A stretch of 64,000 nucleotides of DNA from JACVCJ01 sp052437175 (GCA_052437175.1 JBQVOK010000009.1:62001-126000), one strand, 5' to 3'; numbered from the stretch's first letter, positions 8,601-18,435 are shown. Notes: generated from the sequence alone by a model not told the origin. A program made the numbers and translations.

Positions 8601-9572
8601 TTAGAAAGACGGACAACGTACGGTTCTGAATCTGCGGATCGGTGGTTTACACGGGATCTGGAAACCCAGGGACACCTCGTGCGAGCCTCCGGAGGCATTG
8701 GTGAGCCTGGAGATCGTGAAGTCGTAGCTGTACCCGATACGGAATTTGCCTTTCTGGATACCAGCCAGCAGGATAAAGGAATCGAGGTTGCGGTACCACA
8801 GACCGCCCACGAAGATACCCTTGGTGGCGTACAGACCCAGGTTCAGCTGGTTAAAGTTCTGCTGGCGCTGGTAGATGATATTCGGCGAAATGGTTGCCGG
8901 AGATACATATTTACTGCGTTTATTCAGCTGGAAAAGCGCTCCGAAGTGAACGGTAACCTTGATCGGCAGACGGGCCACACCCAGGAAGCCCTCGTTGGGG
9001 CGGGTAAGGTGATGCACGGCCACACCGCCGTAAAAGTTCTCGGTATAGGCCACTACCCCGGCAGCTACGTCAAAGTAACGCGTGGTAAGGTTCGGCTGAT
9101 TTTCCTGTGTGGCGTAAACGAAACCGTAGCGGCTGTCGATCTGGTCGCCGAAGGTCAGTTTGTTCCAGTCCACACTACGCTGCCCGTAAGCTGCCTGTAT
9201 CCCGAAACGCATGGTGAATTTGCGGGTCACGTTCAGCTGGTAGGCATAGGCTACGGCCGCGTACGTGGAATTCAGGGTACGGTTACCCGAAAAGTCCGTA
9301 TACACATACGCGCCTATACCGCCCTGGAGCGGATAGAAATGCTGGTCGTAGGATACACTGTAGGTCTGGTAATTACCGCTTATGGCAGCCCACTGGTTAC
9401 GATAATTCAGGTTAAACCTGGCACAGCGTGCGGAACCCGCAAACGCCGGGTTCAGATAAAGGGGATTCGCGTAGAATTGAGAGAACTGAGGATCCTGCGC
9501 GTGTCCCTGGCCCATTGGAAGTAGTATTGCTATACATAGGGCCCACAGATATTCATGAGGCTTTAGACGCAT
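8601..9572 (-). CDS. PorP/SprF family type IX secretion outer-membrane protein
   Basis: A 323-aa beta-barrel protein. A signal peptide ends near 'GQGHAQ' and is followed by the family's mature N-terminus 'DPQFSQFYANPLYLNPAFAG'. The barrel has typical PorP/SprF blocks such as 'YRNQWAAISGNYQTYSVSYD' and 'GGIGAYVYTD'. PorP/SprF proteins associate with the T9SS and its type B cargo at the outer membrane. It has its own promoter and precedes gldJ on the same strand with 79 bp between. The large type B protein at 25.1-28.2 kb could be among its clients, but there is no direct evidence. Confidence 0.9.
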   Translation of the reverse strand: MRLKPHEYLWALCIAILLPMGQGHAQDPQFSQFYANPLYLNPAFAGSARCARFNLNYRNQWAAISGNYQTYSVSYDQHFYPLQGGIGAYVYTDFSGNRTLNSTYAAVAYAYQLNVTRKFTMRFGIQAAYGQRSVDWNKLTFGDQIDSRYGFVYATQENQPNLTTRYFDVAAGVVAYTENFYGGVAVHHLTRPNEGFLGVARLPIKVTVHFGALFQLNKRSKYVSPATISPNIIYQRQQNFNQLNLGLYATKGIFVGGLWYRNLDSFILLAGIQKGKFRIGYSYDFTISRLTNASGGSHEVSLGFQIPCKPPIRRFRTVRCPSF

Positions 9573-9640
9573 CTTTTTCAGGTAAAATTTTATCTATAAC
9601 GCTATAAAGTTTTTGTTTGGTATACTTTATTCAGATAGTC

Positions 9641-9671
9641 CAAAATTAGAAATCGTTTTTGGTTAAACAAA
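9641..9671 (-). promoter_or_regulatory. full Bacteroidota promoter for the porP/sprF-like gene
   Basis: On the minus strand TTTG (9668-9671), a 19-bp spacer and TAATTTTG (9641-9648) match the -33/-7 consensus completely. Transcription would start near 9635, giving a leader of about 60 nt. Confidence 0.65.
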
Positions 9672-9754
9672 ATAATTGTTAAAAATTATCCGCTTTTCTT
9701 TTCCTGGCCTGGGAATAATTGTTGTTAATTACAATAAATTTCATTAAAATAAGT

Positions 9755-9762
9755 TAACTTTG
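9755..9762 (+). promoter_or_regulatory. -7 element of porU promoter
   Basis: TAACTTTG matches TAnnTTTG exactly. It overlaps the in-frame TTG at 9760-9762, which therefore cannot be the start of translation and supports the ATG at 9787. Confidence 0.55.
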
Positions 9763-9786
9763 AAACCTCGAAAGGTTTTCAAACTT

Positions 9787-12700
9787 ATGAAGAATTTATC
9801 AAAACTGGGCATCCTTTCCTTTTTTCTTTCTGTCCCTGCTTTTTCCCAGGTCACCCATTCCGTACTTGCCGGCGGCAGCTGGTATAAAGTAGGGGTAACC
9901 TCCTCCGGTATCTATTCGCTGAGCGGCTCTTTTCTCCAGAGCAACGGCATCAGTATATCGGGCATTAACCCGAACCAGGTAAAAGTACACGGTTTCGGCG
10001 GTGGTCCCCTGCCGGAGAAGATCGGCGTGGCGCATCCCGACGATCTGCCCGAACTGAAAGTAAAAGTTATTGATAACGGCACCCCCAACGTGATGGACGC
10101 GTCCGACGCCATCCTGTTCTATGCCCGGGGGCCGCATCCGGTGGAATACAGCAGCTCGGAAACGATGTTCAACTGTTCTACCAATCCCTATGCCGATACG
10201 TCGTATTTCTTCATCCGCCTCAGCGGGGCCGGCAATAACCAGGCTCCGGCCACACGCGCTTCCGAAGCGGGCACGCCCGTAATGACCCTTAACAAGTATA
10301 CCGACTATGCCCTCATCGAAAAAGATTCCCTCAATATTGCCGCTACGGGCCGCCGCTGGTTCTGGAAAAGCTTCGAGTTCGTAAATTCCTATTCCGTGGG
10401 CCATACCTTCAGCGGTTCGGGCTATACCGACTCGGCCAAGATCAAGATCGAAATGGCCGGGCGCTGCGTAAACTGCCTGTCGAACCAGACCGTGATCCTG
10501 AACGGCTCGGTACTGGGCAGCATCGGCATCACGTCCAACAGCGGCATTTATAACGGCCCCATGGGCGAAACCAGTAACGGAACTTTCGTTACTTCGCCAC
10601 AGACCAGCTATCGTTTTACTTTCAACAAACCACCATCGGTGGCCAATGTATGGCTCGATAAAATTACCATCAATATAGGGCGGAACCTGGCCCGCTACGG
10701 GTCTTTTACCACGTTTCGCAACCCGAATTCACTCAATCCGGGCATTATCCGTTATTCGGTAGCCAATGCCTCCTCTTCGCTGATCTGGGACGTTACAGAC
10801 GCCATCAATCCCCTGGAACAGCAGCACAGCAACGGTAGTTTTGCCGTAACGGGCGGCAGCCTGTACGAGTTCGTGGTGTTCGATCCTGCCGCTTCCTTTG
10901 CCAGCCCCGTGTGGTTTGGCGGAGTACCCAACCAGGACCTGCATGCCATGCCGTATGCAGATATGATCATTGTGGCGCCCGAATTCCTGTGGACAGAGGC
11001 CCAGCGCCTGGCCCAGCACCGCCAGCAGCGCGACGGCATCAGCTCCCGGATCGTGTCGCCCCGCATGATCTACAACGAGTTTTCTTCCGGGGCGCAGGAC
11101 CCTACGGCCATCCGCAACTTTATGAAGATGTTTAAGGACCGTACCGCCTCCGGCGACCCGATGGTCCGTTACCTGCTGCTCTTCGGTGATGCCAGTTACG
11201 ATTACAAGGATTACCTGCTGCGTACCGTGGAACTGGACGCAAACAAGGTCCCCGTAAATGTGAACACCAACCTGGTACCCACCTGGGAGACCAAGAACTC
11301 CTACAGCCGTTCGGGCGGTTCCTATGCCTGTGACGATTATTTTGTGATGCTCGACCCGAACAACCTGGTCGGGAATACCGATGAAGTGGAAGTGCTGAAC
11401 GTATTCAGTAATCTTTCGGCAGGCGTGGGCCGTATACTGGCTTACAATGAAACATCAGCCCGCGAAGTGGTGGACAAGATCATTCATTACGACGATAATG
11501 CAGAATGCAAAAGAGACTGGCGCAATAAAGTACTGCTGCTGGCCGACGATATGGACGAACCCTGGGAAAGCCTTTTCCTGGACGGTTCCGAGGCCATCGA
11601 CGCCATTATGCGTACCCAGTTCCCCGAGTACAACGTAGATAAAATATATGCCGATGCCTATTCGCAGACGGTATCTACCGGGCAGCGCTATCCCGAGGCG
11701 GAAAAGCAACTCTTTACCTCGCTGAACAACGGGGTGCTGCTGTTCAACTACATCGGTCACGGGGGCGAAGTGGGCCTGTCTTCAGAAAGGCTGCTGGCCC
11801 TGGAAGACATTGATAAGTGGAACAATTTCGACCGCCTGCCCGTGTTCCTTACGGCCACCTGTACCTTTACCCGTTTCGACCAGACGGATTTTATATCTGC
11901 CGGGGAAAAAATGGCCATGCGTAAAGACGGAGGCGCCATAGCCCTGGTATCTACCACACGGGCCATATCGCTGGTAGGCCAGTTCAACGATGCTTTTTAC
12001 AATGCCGCATTTACTCCCGATTCCAACGGGAGTATGCCTGCCCTGGGCGATGTGTTCCGCCTGGCCAAAAACAATTCGAACGACGCTACCAGCGGACCGA
12101 TCTCGCTGTTCGGAGACCCTTCGCAGAAAATGGCCTACCCGGTAAACCAGGTGTTTACCACGGGCATCTACGACGAGGACGATAACCCCATCGACACCAT
12201 CAAGGCCACGCAGGTAGTAAAGATCAAGGGCTATGTGGCCGATGCGGACGGCTTCCTGATGCCTGATTTTGACGGTACGGTATACCCGACCATTTTCGAC
12301 AAATCGGGCAGTTACCAGACCAAACGCAACGATGCTCCCGCTGTGCTGCGTAACTTTAAGATACAGAAAAATATACTCTTTAAAGGAGCGGCTCCCGTAG
12401 AAGACGGCCGTTTTGAATTTATATTTAAAGTGCCCAAAGACATCAATTACCTGGTAGGCAACGGAAAAATAAGCTATTATGCTTCCAATGCCAGCACCGA
12501 TGCCCATGGCTACGATACGGTAAAAGTGGGCTCTTCCCTCAACAATTGCCAGGAACAGGAGGCCCCGCAGATTGCCATCCTGCTGAACGATTCACCGGTG
12601 AACGGGCTCACTGTGGGCGGCAATCCCGAGCTGAAAGCCGTATTTAACGACGAAAGCGGTATCAACAGCAGCGGTATCGGCATCGGGCACGACATCATTG

Positions 12701-13209
12701 CCACACTGACCGGACCGCTGAACCAGACCTTTATCGTGAACGACTATTATTCATCCTACCAGGGTACCTACCGCAAGGGCGAGCTGCGCTATCCCTTCCT
12801 GAATCTGCCCGAGGGCGATTATTCCCTGAAGGTTTCGGCCTGGGACAACTGTAATAATTTCGGCGAATCGTCCATACAGTTCCGTGTAGACAGCAGTTCG
12901 GCCGTGATCAGCGAGTTCCTGCCCTATCCGAATCCTTCGACAGACCAGGTTACCTTTGCTTTTACGCATAACCTGCCCGAAGGCATACTGCTGGGATACC
13001 TGCATATTTACGATGTGAACGGACGCCTGGTGCACACGATCAACAAGGAAATACTGTCTTCGGCCTACCGCAATACACAGTTCACCTGGGACGGCCGTAA
13101 TGCCGCCGGAGGCACCGTGGCGCCCGGAATATATTTCTGCCGTATACACCTCGTAAGTCTTTCAGGAAAAGATGCTTACGCTACTGCCAAAATAATCCGC
13201 ACAAATTAA
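9787..13209 (+). CDS. porU: type IX secretion system sortase PorU
   Basis: A 1,140-aa C25 (gingipain-type) cysteine protease that removes the C-terminal sorting domain of T9SS cargo and attaches it to A-LPS at the cell surface. The start is set at the ATG at 9787, after a -7 promoter element, giving the signal peptide 'MKNLSKLGILSFFLSVPAFSQ'. The catalytic pair is visible: His658 in 'NYIGHGGE' and Cys692 in 'FLTATCTF'. The C-terminal part has an Ig-like/FlgD-like fold ending 'GGTVAPGIYFCRIHL'. porV follows 81 bp downstream on the same strand, with its own -7 element; PorV works with PorU in the attachment complex. Confidence 0.93.
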   Translation: MKNLSKLGILSFFLSVPAFSQVTHSVLAGGSWYKVGVTSSGIYSLSGSFLQSNGISISGINPNQVKVHGFGGGPLPEKIGVAHPDDLPELKVKVIDNGTPNVMDASDAILFYARGPHPVEYSSSETMFNCSTNPYADTSYFFIRLSGAGNNQAPATRASEAGTPVMTLNKYTDYALIEKDSLNIAATGRRWFWKSFEFVNSYSVGHTFSGSGYTDSAKIKIEMAGRCVNCLSNQTVILNGSVLGSIGITSNSGIYNGPMGETSNGTFVTSPQTSYRFTFNKPPSVANVWLDKITINIGRNLARYGSFTTFRNPNSLNPGIIRYSVANASSSLIWDVTDAINPLEQQHSNGSFAVTGGSLYEFVVFDPAASFASPVWFGGVPNQDLHAMPYADMIIVAPEFLWTEAQRLAQHRQQRDGISSRIVSPRMIYNEFSSGAQDPTAIRNFMKMFKDRTASGDPMVRYLLLFGDASYDYKDYLLRTVELDANKVPVNVNTNLVPTWETKNSYSRSGGSYACDDYFVMLDPNNLVGNTDEVEVLNVFSNLSAGVGRILAYNETSAREVVDKIIHYDDNAECKRDWRNKVLLLADDMDEPWESLFLDGSEAIDAIMRTQFPEYNVDKIYADAYSQTVSTGQRYPEAEKQLFTSLNNGVLLFNYIGHGGEVGLSSERLLALEDIDKWNNFDRLPVFLTATCTFTRFDQTDFISAGEKMAMRKDGGAIALVSTTRAISLVGQFNDAFYNAAFTPDSNGSMPALGDVFRLAKNNSNDATSGPISLFGDPSQKMAYPVNQVFTTGIYDEDDNPIDTIKATQVVKIKGYVADADGFLMPDFDGTVYPTIFDKSGSYQTKRNDAPAVLRNFKIQKNILFKGAAPVEDGRFEFIFKVPKDINYLVGNGKISYYASNASTDAHGYDTVKVGSSLNNCQEQEAPQIAILLNDSPVNGLTVGGNPELKAVFNDESGINSSGIGIGHDIIATLTGPLNQTFIVNDYYSSYQGTYRKGELRYPFLNLPEGDYSLKVSAWDNCNNFGESSIQFRVDSSSAVISEFLPYPNPSTDQVTFAFTHNLPEGILLGYLHIYDVNGRLVHTINKEILSSAYRNTQFTWDGRNAAGGTVAPGIYFCRIHLVSLSGKDAYATAKIIRTN

Positions 13210-13263
13210 TGGTATCGCTTTAACAATATTTTGACAGTTTTCCAGTTAATTCATGGTTTATTG

Positions 13264-13271
13264 TAATTTTG
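13264..13271 (+). promoter_or_regulatory. -7 element upstream of porV
   Basis: TAATTTTG matches TAnnTTTG exactly, 19 bp before the porV ATG. No convincing -33 element is present. It would allow porV to be transcribed apart from porU. Confidence 0.4.
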
Positions 13272-13290
13272 ACGCGTTTTAACAAAGTCT

Positions 13291-14580
13291 ATGCTTATTA
13301 GAAACAAGATATTCATGCTGCCGCTGATGGGATTAGCCACAGCTGCTGTTGCCCAGACACCAGGGGACGTAACCAATCAGACCGATTATAAAGAAGTCTA
13401 CAAACAGGGCGGTATTGCCAACGTTATCACCACCACGGTTCCATTTCTGAATATTTCACCGGACGCCCGTGCGGGCGGTATGGGCGATATAGGTGTTGCC
13501 ACGGCTCCCGATGCCAACAGCATGCACTTCAACCTGGCCAAATCTGTATTCCAGGAACGCCAGACCTCCGTAGCCATCTCGTACAGCCCCTGGCTGCGCA
13601 ACCTGATCCCCGACGTAAACCTGGCTTACCTGAGCTTTAACCAGAAGATCAAAGATTTCGGCGCCGTTTCGGCCTCCCTGCGTTATTTCTCTCTCGGCGA
13701 CATCACATTTACGGACAATACAGGCGGTGTGATCGGTAACTTTAAACCGAACGAATTTGCCCTGGACGTAGGTTATTCCCAGAAACTGATCGATAACCTG
13801 AGTATGGGTGTGGCTTTCCGTTTTATATACTCGAACCTTACCCTGGGCCAGACGGTGAACGGCCAGGCCACCCGTGCCGGTCTTACCGGTGCCGGTGATA
13901 TCTCCCTGTTCTACCAGAACAACAAATGGAAAATTGCCAAGAAACCGGTTACGTTCCGTTACGGTGTAGCCTTTACCAACCTGGGTGCCAAGATCCGTTA
14001 CTCGGCCAACTCCCGCGCCGACTTTATCCCGATGAACTTCCGTACGGGTGCCGGTCTTACCATGAAATTCGACGATTACAACAGCCTGCAGTGGTCTGTG
14101 GAGATCAGCAAACTGCTGGTGCCTACCACACCGCTTTATAAACGTGATAACAACGGCCAGTACATCGATGAGGACGGAGACGGTAACCCGGATATTGAAG
14201 CCGGTATGGACCCGAACCGCGGTGTAGTGAACTCCATCTTTACTTCCTGGGCCGATGCCCCGGGTGGAGCCCGCGAAGAGCTGGACGAAATTAACTTTGC
14301 CACCGGTTTCGAATACTGGTACAACCGTGTATTTGCAGCCCGCGTTGGTTACAGCCATGAGTCCACACAAAAAGGCGGCCGCCGTTACGTAACGGTAGGT
14401 GCCGGTGTGCGTTACAGCGTATTCGGTCTCGATTTCTCGTACCTGATCCCGATCGTACAGCGTAACCCGCTCGAAAATACCATCCGTTTTACCCTGGTGT
14501 TCGACTTCGATAAGCTGAGCAAGCTCAACGATGAAAATTCGAACCCGTACCCGGGCCGCGGAAACAAAAAGAATAAATAA
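13291..14580 (+). CDS. porV: type IX secretion system outer-membrane protein PorV (LptO)
   Basis: A 429-aa FadL-like outer-membrane barrel protein that shuttles T9SS cargo from the translocon to the PorU sortase. The signal peptide ends 'AAVAQTPG'. The family block 'TVPFLNISPDARAGGMGDIG' and 'ATAPDANSMHFNLAK' lie at about 50-85, followed by 'YSPWLRNLIPDVNLAYLS'. The C-terminal half includes an Asp/Glu-rich loop ('YIDEDGDGNPDIEAG') typical of the family. It lies directly downstream of porU and is followed by a good terminator, so porU-porV form one unit. Confidence 0.93.
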   Translation: MLIRNKIFMLPLMGLATAAVAQTPGDVTNQTDYKEVYKQGGIANVITTTVPFLNISPDARAGGMGDIGVATAPDANSMHFNLAKSVFQERQTSVAISYSPWLRNLIPDVNLAYLSFNQKIKDFGAVSASLRYFSLGDITFTDNTGGVIGNFKPNEFALDVGYSQKLIDNLSMGVAFRFIYSNLTLGQTVNGQATRAGLTGAGDISLFYQNNKWKIAKKPVTFRYGVAFTNLGAKIRYSANSRADFIPMNFRTGAGLTMKFDDYNSLQWSVEISKLLVPTTPLYKRDNNGQYIDEDGDGNPDIEAGMDPNRGVVNSIFTSWADAPGGAREELDEINFATGFEYWYNRVFAARVGYSHESTQKGGRRYVTVGAGVRYSVFGLDFSYLIPIVQRNPLENTIRFTLVFDFDKLSKLNDENSNPYPGRGNKKNK

Positions 14581-14603
14581 CACAGCTTGTTATAAACATA
14601 CGC

Positions 14604-14637
14604 AAACCGTCTTGCTTGCAGCGAGGCGGTTTTTTTG
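14604..14637 (+). terminator. intrinsic terminator of porU-porV
   Basis: AACCGTCTTGC (14605-14615) pairs with GCGAGGCGGTT (14621-14631, two G-T pairs), followed by a T run, 24 bp after the porV stop codon. Confidence 0.8.
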
Positions 14638-14738
14638 TGCCCGGATGCTGCGTACGTACAGCAGCCCCGTCCTGCTATAAGCGAGACGAGGCCATTCTTT
14701 ATTAATCTATATCAGGAGCCGGACCCTTTACTCCGTAC

Positions 14739-15803
14739 TTAATTTTCCTCGTTGAAGAAAATTTTATAGTAGTTCATTTTCCGTTTTTCGTCGTAGCCTT
14801 TTTCCAGCAGTTCCGAGCCGCCGTGCACGTACAGGTGAAAATTGCGGTCCAGTTTCAGTACGCTGCGGAATTTCTTGGATACTTCCTTTTTGGCATCTTC
14901 GTTCAGGGAAAAGCTCTGGGCCAGTTCGGGCACTTTAAAATCGTCTTCGAAACCTTCTTTAAAGGCTTTGAATTCCTCTACCACTTCGGGTTCGCCGATC
15001 ACTTCAGAGGCAAAATCGTCCAGGTCGAAGTTCTCTTTTTCCTCGAAATAGCGGGCGGCCTTTGAATTGAAGTCGATCTGTTCGCGGCGGTCCTTCGTAA
15101 ACTCCTCCACATCGTTCTCGGGGTTGAAGTGCAGTTTGGAGAACTCTTTCACGATCTCCATGTAGTTGCGCGTCAGGTAATAATCGTCGGGGATCGGCTG
15201 CAGATGCAGGAACTCGTCTTTCCAGAAGGCTGCCTCACCGGTGGGGTTCAGTTTGTCTACCGTAACCACTTTGCAGCCGGTTTCACGCTCCGTATCGAAA
15301 ATGATACAGCCTTTATCCAGTTTGTGGATATTGATACCGTCTTCGAAGTCGATCTCGAAATCGTCGTCTTTCTGGTAAACCTTCAGGAACTTGTCTTTGT
15401 TCTCACTTTTAAAGATGCCCACGGCATTGCAGATCTCGTCGTCGACCTGGCAACCGGCAAATTCCACGATATACAGTTCTCCTTTTTTGATCTTGGGGTG
15501 ATTGCTCTTTTCGTACAGGTGGTTGGCGATGTTCACCGACTGATCGTACAGGTCGTTATGGTCTTCGAATATCTTGCGTACGTAGGTGTACACTTCGTTC
15601 AGGTTCAGGTCGGCATCGTGCCGGAACTGGTACATGATGTTGCCGTCGAAGGGTTTGGTAAAGTACATCATGAGCAGGTCGCGTACGTAGTCGTCTTTAA
15701 TGGTATGGGCGGTTTTGGAATACTTAACGCCTTCCATTTTACCACGGTTTCCTACCTGGTGTACCACCATGCGGCGGAGTTTGGTATTTTCGAAATTGAG
15801 CAT
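14739..15803 (-). CDS. nucleoid-associated protein, NdpA/YejK family
   Basis: A 354-aa protein of the 37-kDa nucleoid-associated family (pfam04245). These proteins bind DNA in bulk nucleoid preparations; their physiological role is poorly known. Family features include the N-terminal 'IVHQVGN'-like block (here 'MVVHQVGNRGKMEGVKYS'), the 'GELYIVEF' strand and the C-terminal 'NFHLYVHGGSELLEKGYDEK' module. It is strongly acidic and Lys-rich, as usual for Bacteroidota versions. It starts 14 bp after the acyl-CoA dehydrogenase stop codon, so the two may be co-transcribed. Confidence 0.85.
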   Translation of the reverse strand: MLNFENTKLRRMVVHQVGNRGKMEGVKYSKTAHTIKDDYVRDLLMMYFTKPFDGNIMYQFRHDADLNLNEVYTYVRKIFEDHNDLYDQSVNIANHLYEKSNHPKIKKGELYIVEFAGCQVDDEICNAVGIFKSENKDKFLKVYQKDDDFEIDFEDGINIHKLDKGCIIFDTERETGCKVVTVDKLNPTGEAAFWKDEFLHLQPIPDDYYLTRNYMEIVKEFSKLHFNPENDVEEFTKDRREQIDFNSKAARYFEEKENFDLDDFASEVIGEPEVVEEFKAFKEGFEDDFKVPELAQSFSLNEDAKKEVSKKFRSVLKLDRNFHLYVHGGSELLEKGYDEKRKMNYYKIFFNEEN

Positions 15804-15817
15804 AGTCTTGTTTTAAT

Positions 15818-16972
15818 TTAGGCAAGGATCTTACGGGCGATCACTTCTTTCATGATCTCGTTGGTCCCTGCGTATATACGTTGTACGCGTGCATCGGCCC
15901 AGATGCGGGCAATGCGGTATTCCCAGATGTAGCCGTAACCGCCGTGCAGCTGCACGCATTCATCGGCCACGCGGCACTGCATATCGGTCATTTCCTGTTT
16001 GGCCAGGCAGGCCTGGTATACTTCCAGTTTACGCTCGTTGTGCAGTTCGATCATACGTTCGATGAACACCCGTCCGCGATCCACCTCGCCAAAGCATTCG
16101 GCCAGTTTAAAGCGGGTATTCTGCATATCGGCCACGGTTTTACCGAAGGCGGCGCGCTGTTTCACATATTCGATGGTGTCGGTCAGCGCCACCTGTGCAC
16201 CGGCCAGCGCGGCAATGGAAACAATGAGGCGTTCCTGGGCCAGTTCGGTCATCAGGTAGGTAAAGCCTTTGCCTTTTTCGCCTAACAGGTTGTGTTTGGG
16301 CACTATTACGTTATCGAGGAACAGCTCGCAGGTATCCTGGGCGTGCAGGCCCACTTTTTCGAAGGGCGATCCTTTGGAAAAGCCCGCCGACTTTGTGTCC
16401 ACCAGGAAGAGGGAGATGCCTTTGGCCCCGGCCGCAGGATCGGTCTTGGCGGCCACCACCACCACATCGGCCAGGTAGCCGTTGGTAATGAAGGTCTTAT
16501 TGCCGTTGAGCACAAAATGATCGCCGTTATCCACTGCGGTGGCTTTTATACCCTGCAGATCGCTTCCGGCACCGGGTTCGGTCATGGCAACAGCGGCAAT
16601 GGCTTTGCCCTGTACCATCAGCGGCAGCCATTCCTGTTTGGCCTGTTCGGTGGCGTAATGTTCAATGTACGGACAAACGATATCGTTGTGCAGGGGAAAC
16701 CCGATGGCCGGGCCGCTGCAGCCTGTTTTTCCCAGTTCTTCGGCAAAAACGGCATTGTAACGGAAGTCTTTGATGCCCAGGCCGCCATACTGTTCGTCCA
16801 CCTGCATACAGAGGAATCCCGCTTCGCCGAGTTTTTCCCAAATCTCGCGGCTTACCATTTTGTTCTTTTCCCATTCGGCATTGCGCGGCGTGATCTCGCG
16901 TGCGGCAAATTCGGCCACGCTCTGCCTGAAAATCTCATGTTCCTCGTTATAAATTCGATATGGTGTAAACAT
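15818..16972 (-). CDS. acyl-CoA dehydrogenase family protein
   Basis: A 384-aa FAD flavoenzyme of the acyl-CoA dehydrogenase fold, which makes a trans-2,3 double bond in acyl-CoA thioesters and passes electrons to ETF. All three domains are present: the N-terminal helices ('YNEEHEIFRQSVAEFAAREI'), the middle beta domain with 'AVAMTEPGAGSDLQGIKATA' (about 133-152), and the C-terminal helices ending 'IYAGTNEIMKEVIARKI'. The substrate cannot be read from sequence; the long-chain type is most likely from the N-terminal pattern. It lies 89 bp downstream of the rRNA methyltransferase gene. Confidence 0.9.
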   Translation of the reverse strand: MFTPYRIYNEEHEIFRQSVAEFAAREITPRNAEWEKNKMVSREIWEKLGEAGFLCMQVDEQYGGLGIKDFRYNAVFAEELGKTGCSGPAIGFPLHNDIVCPYIEHYATEQAKQEWLPLMVQGKAIAAVAMTEPGAGSDLQGIKATAVDNGDHFVLNGNKTFITNGYLADVVVVAAKTDPAAGAKGISLFLVDTKSAGFSKGSPFEKVGLHAQDTCELFLDNVIVPKHNLLGEKGKGFTYLMTELAQERLIVSIAALAGAQVALTDTIEYVKQRAAFGKTVADMQNTRFKLAECFGEVDRGRVFIERMIELHNERKLEVYQACLAKQEMTDMQCRVADECVQLHGGYGYIWEYRIARIWADARVQRIYAGTNEIMKEVIARKILA

Positions 16973-17061
16973 GCGTCCTTTTTAAATTTTCACAAAAATA
17001 CCAATGCTGCGGTATTAATCCAAAACGCTGCGGCTTTATTTATGAGCAGTGTGCCTGTGTT

Positions 17062-18402
17062 TCAGCTCAGCTGTTTACGGATGCGGTATTCGGCGGGTAA
17101 GAGGTTGTTGAAACGGTTGCCGATATTTTTGGCCCAACCCAGTCCGAGCCCTTTGTAGGTAACCAGGTACAGTCCTTTTTCCAGTTCGGGCCGGGCCTGC
17201 AGACTTTCTTTGCGCAAAAATACCAGTGCCTGCTGCCGGTCCAGCTCCAGCCGGCGGACCTCGGGTGAAAGGGCTGTGTTCAGGGCCAGGGCGTGTGAGG
17301 GAATGTAATCGTTGCCTTTTTTCTCCCCGGCGTCTATGCCTGCATAGGTCACTTTTATGGAATGCAGGGAAGCCAGTATACGTTGAAGGGCCTGGGGCAC
17401 AATGTATTGCCGCCCGCCGATGGCCCGCAGTTCAAAGTTCCCGGGTTCTGCCAGGAAGGTGCTCCATTCGTTGCTGCCGGCCGTTTTTAGTCCGCGTATG
17501 TTTTTCGGGTTGCCGAATGTGCTGTCTTCTTCGGTTTTTTTATGGAATATGCTGATGAAAAAGCCTTCGCCCTGTACTTTATCGGGGTAAAAGGCATAGC
17601 CCGTAACGCCGTTCTGTTGCTTTTCCTCGATGTTCCAGCCGGCCGGTACCGGTATCTGCAGCGATTCAAAACCTTGTTGCAGCAGCAGGGAAGGGGCCTC
17701 AAAATTTTCGGCCAGGTTATAGGTGCAGGTGCTGTAAATGAGATAGCCACCGTTTTTCACGGAAGCGGCCAGTTCGGCCAGGATGCGGTTCTGACGCAGT
17801 GCACAGAGTTCTGTATTGGCCGTGCTCCACTCCCCGATGCTGGCTTTGTCTTTTCGGAACAGGCCCTCGCCGCTGCAGGGTGCGTCCACGAGTACCAGGT
17901 CGAAAAAAGACTCCGTGCCCGCAAACGCCGCAGGATCGGACTGGGTTACAATGCAGTTGGGATTACCCCAGCGTATGATGTTCTCGCGCAGAATGGCATT
18001 GCGTGAGGCGATCACTTCGTTGGCGATCAGTACAGAACCGGCCGGCAGAGCCGAAAGCAGCAGGGTAGACTTGCCCCCGGGTGCGGCACAGGCATCCAGG
18101 GCCAGTACTTTGCCGGGCAGCTGCAGCCGTTGTGTTACATACTGCAAAAACATACTCGAAGCTTCCTGTACGTAGTAGGCGCCCGCATGCCAGAGCGGAT
18201 CCTCAATAAAGGCAGGCCTTTCGGGAAGGATAACGCCGTCGGGATTCCAGGCTACGGCGCTTCCCTGTACGGGGGCCACGGCTTTGGCCGGATTGTTGCG
18301 CACGGAAACCACCGCTTCGCCCTGCAGAGCCTGCAGGAGTGAGGCCGTGCGGGCGGCACCCAGGTCTTTTTCGAGTCGTTGTATGAATGCTTCCGGAAAC
18401 AT
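17062..18402 (-). CDS. RsmF-like rRNA cytosine-C5 methyltransferase (NOL1/NOP2/Sun family)
   Basis: A 446-aa SAM-dependent methyltransferase that probably makes m5C in 16S rRNA. The SAM site is 'DACAAPGGKST' (about 103-113). The two catalytic cysteines of this family are present: Cys176 in 'DAPCSGEG' (motif IV) and Cys226 in 'YSTCTYN' (motif VI). The C-terminal region, with 'GLGLGWAKNIGNRFNNLLP', matches the RsmF/YebU-type RNA-binding domain. The start codon lies only a few bases from the terminator of the upstream lipoprotein gene, so it probably has its own promoter within that tight space or relies on readthrough. Confidence 0.85.
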   Translation of the reverse strand: MFPEAFIQRLEKDLGAARTASLLQALQGEAVVSVRNNPAKAVAPVQGSAVAWNPDGVILPERPAFIEDPLWHAGAYYVQEASSMFLQYVTQRLQLPGKVLALDACAAPGGKSTLLLSALPAGSVLIANEVIASRNAILRENIIRWGNPNCIVTQSDPAAFAGTESFFDLVLVDAPCSGEGLFRKDKASIGEWSTANTELCALRQNRILAELAASVKNGGYLIYSTCTYNLAENFEAPSLLLQQGFESLQIPVPAGWNIEEKQQNGVTGYAFYPDKVQGEGFFISIFHKKTEEDSTFGNPKNIRGLKTAGSNEWSTFLAEPGNFELRAIGGRQYIVPQALQRILASLHSIKVTYAGIDAGEKKGNDYIPSHALALNTALSPEVRRLELDRQQALVFLRKESLQARPELEKGLYLVTYKGLGLGWAKNIGNRFNNLLPAEYRIRKQLS

Positions 18403-18404
18403 AA

Positions 18405-18435
18405 TAAAAAAAGCCTCCGGGTTACCCCAAAGGCT
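18405..18435 (-). terminator. intrinsic terminator between the lipoprotein and RsmF-like genes
   Basis: On the minus strand GCCTTTGGGG, a short loop and CCCGGAGGC (with G-T pairs) precede seven T. It ends about 30 bp after the lipoprotein stop and only a few bases before the methyltransferase start codon. Confidence 0.7.

Noticed and set aside
13456..14583. A 375-aa minus-strand open frame opposite porV
   Set aside because: Shadow of porV, whose family motifs and signal peptide are clear.
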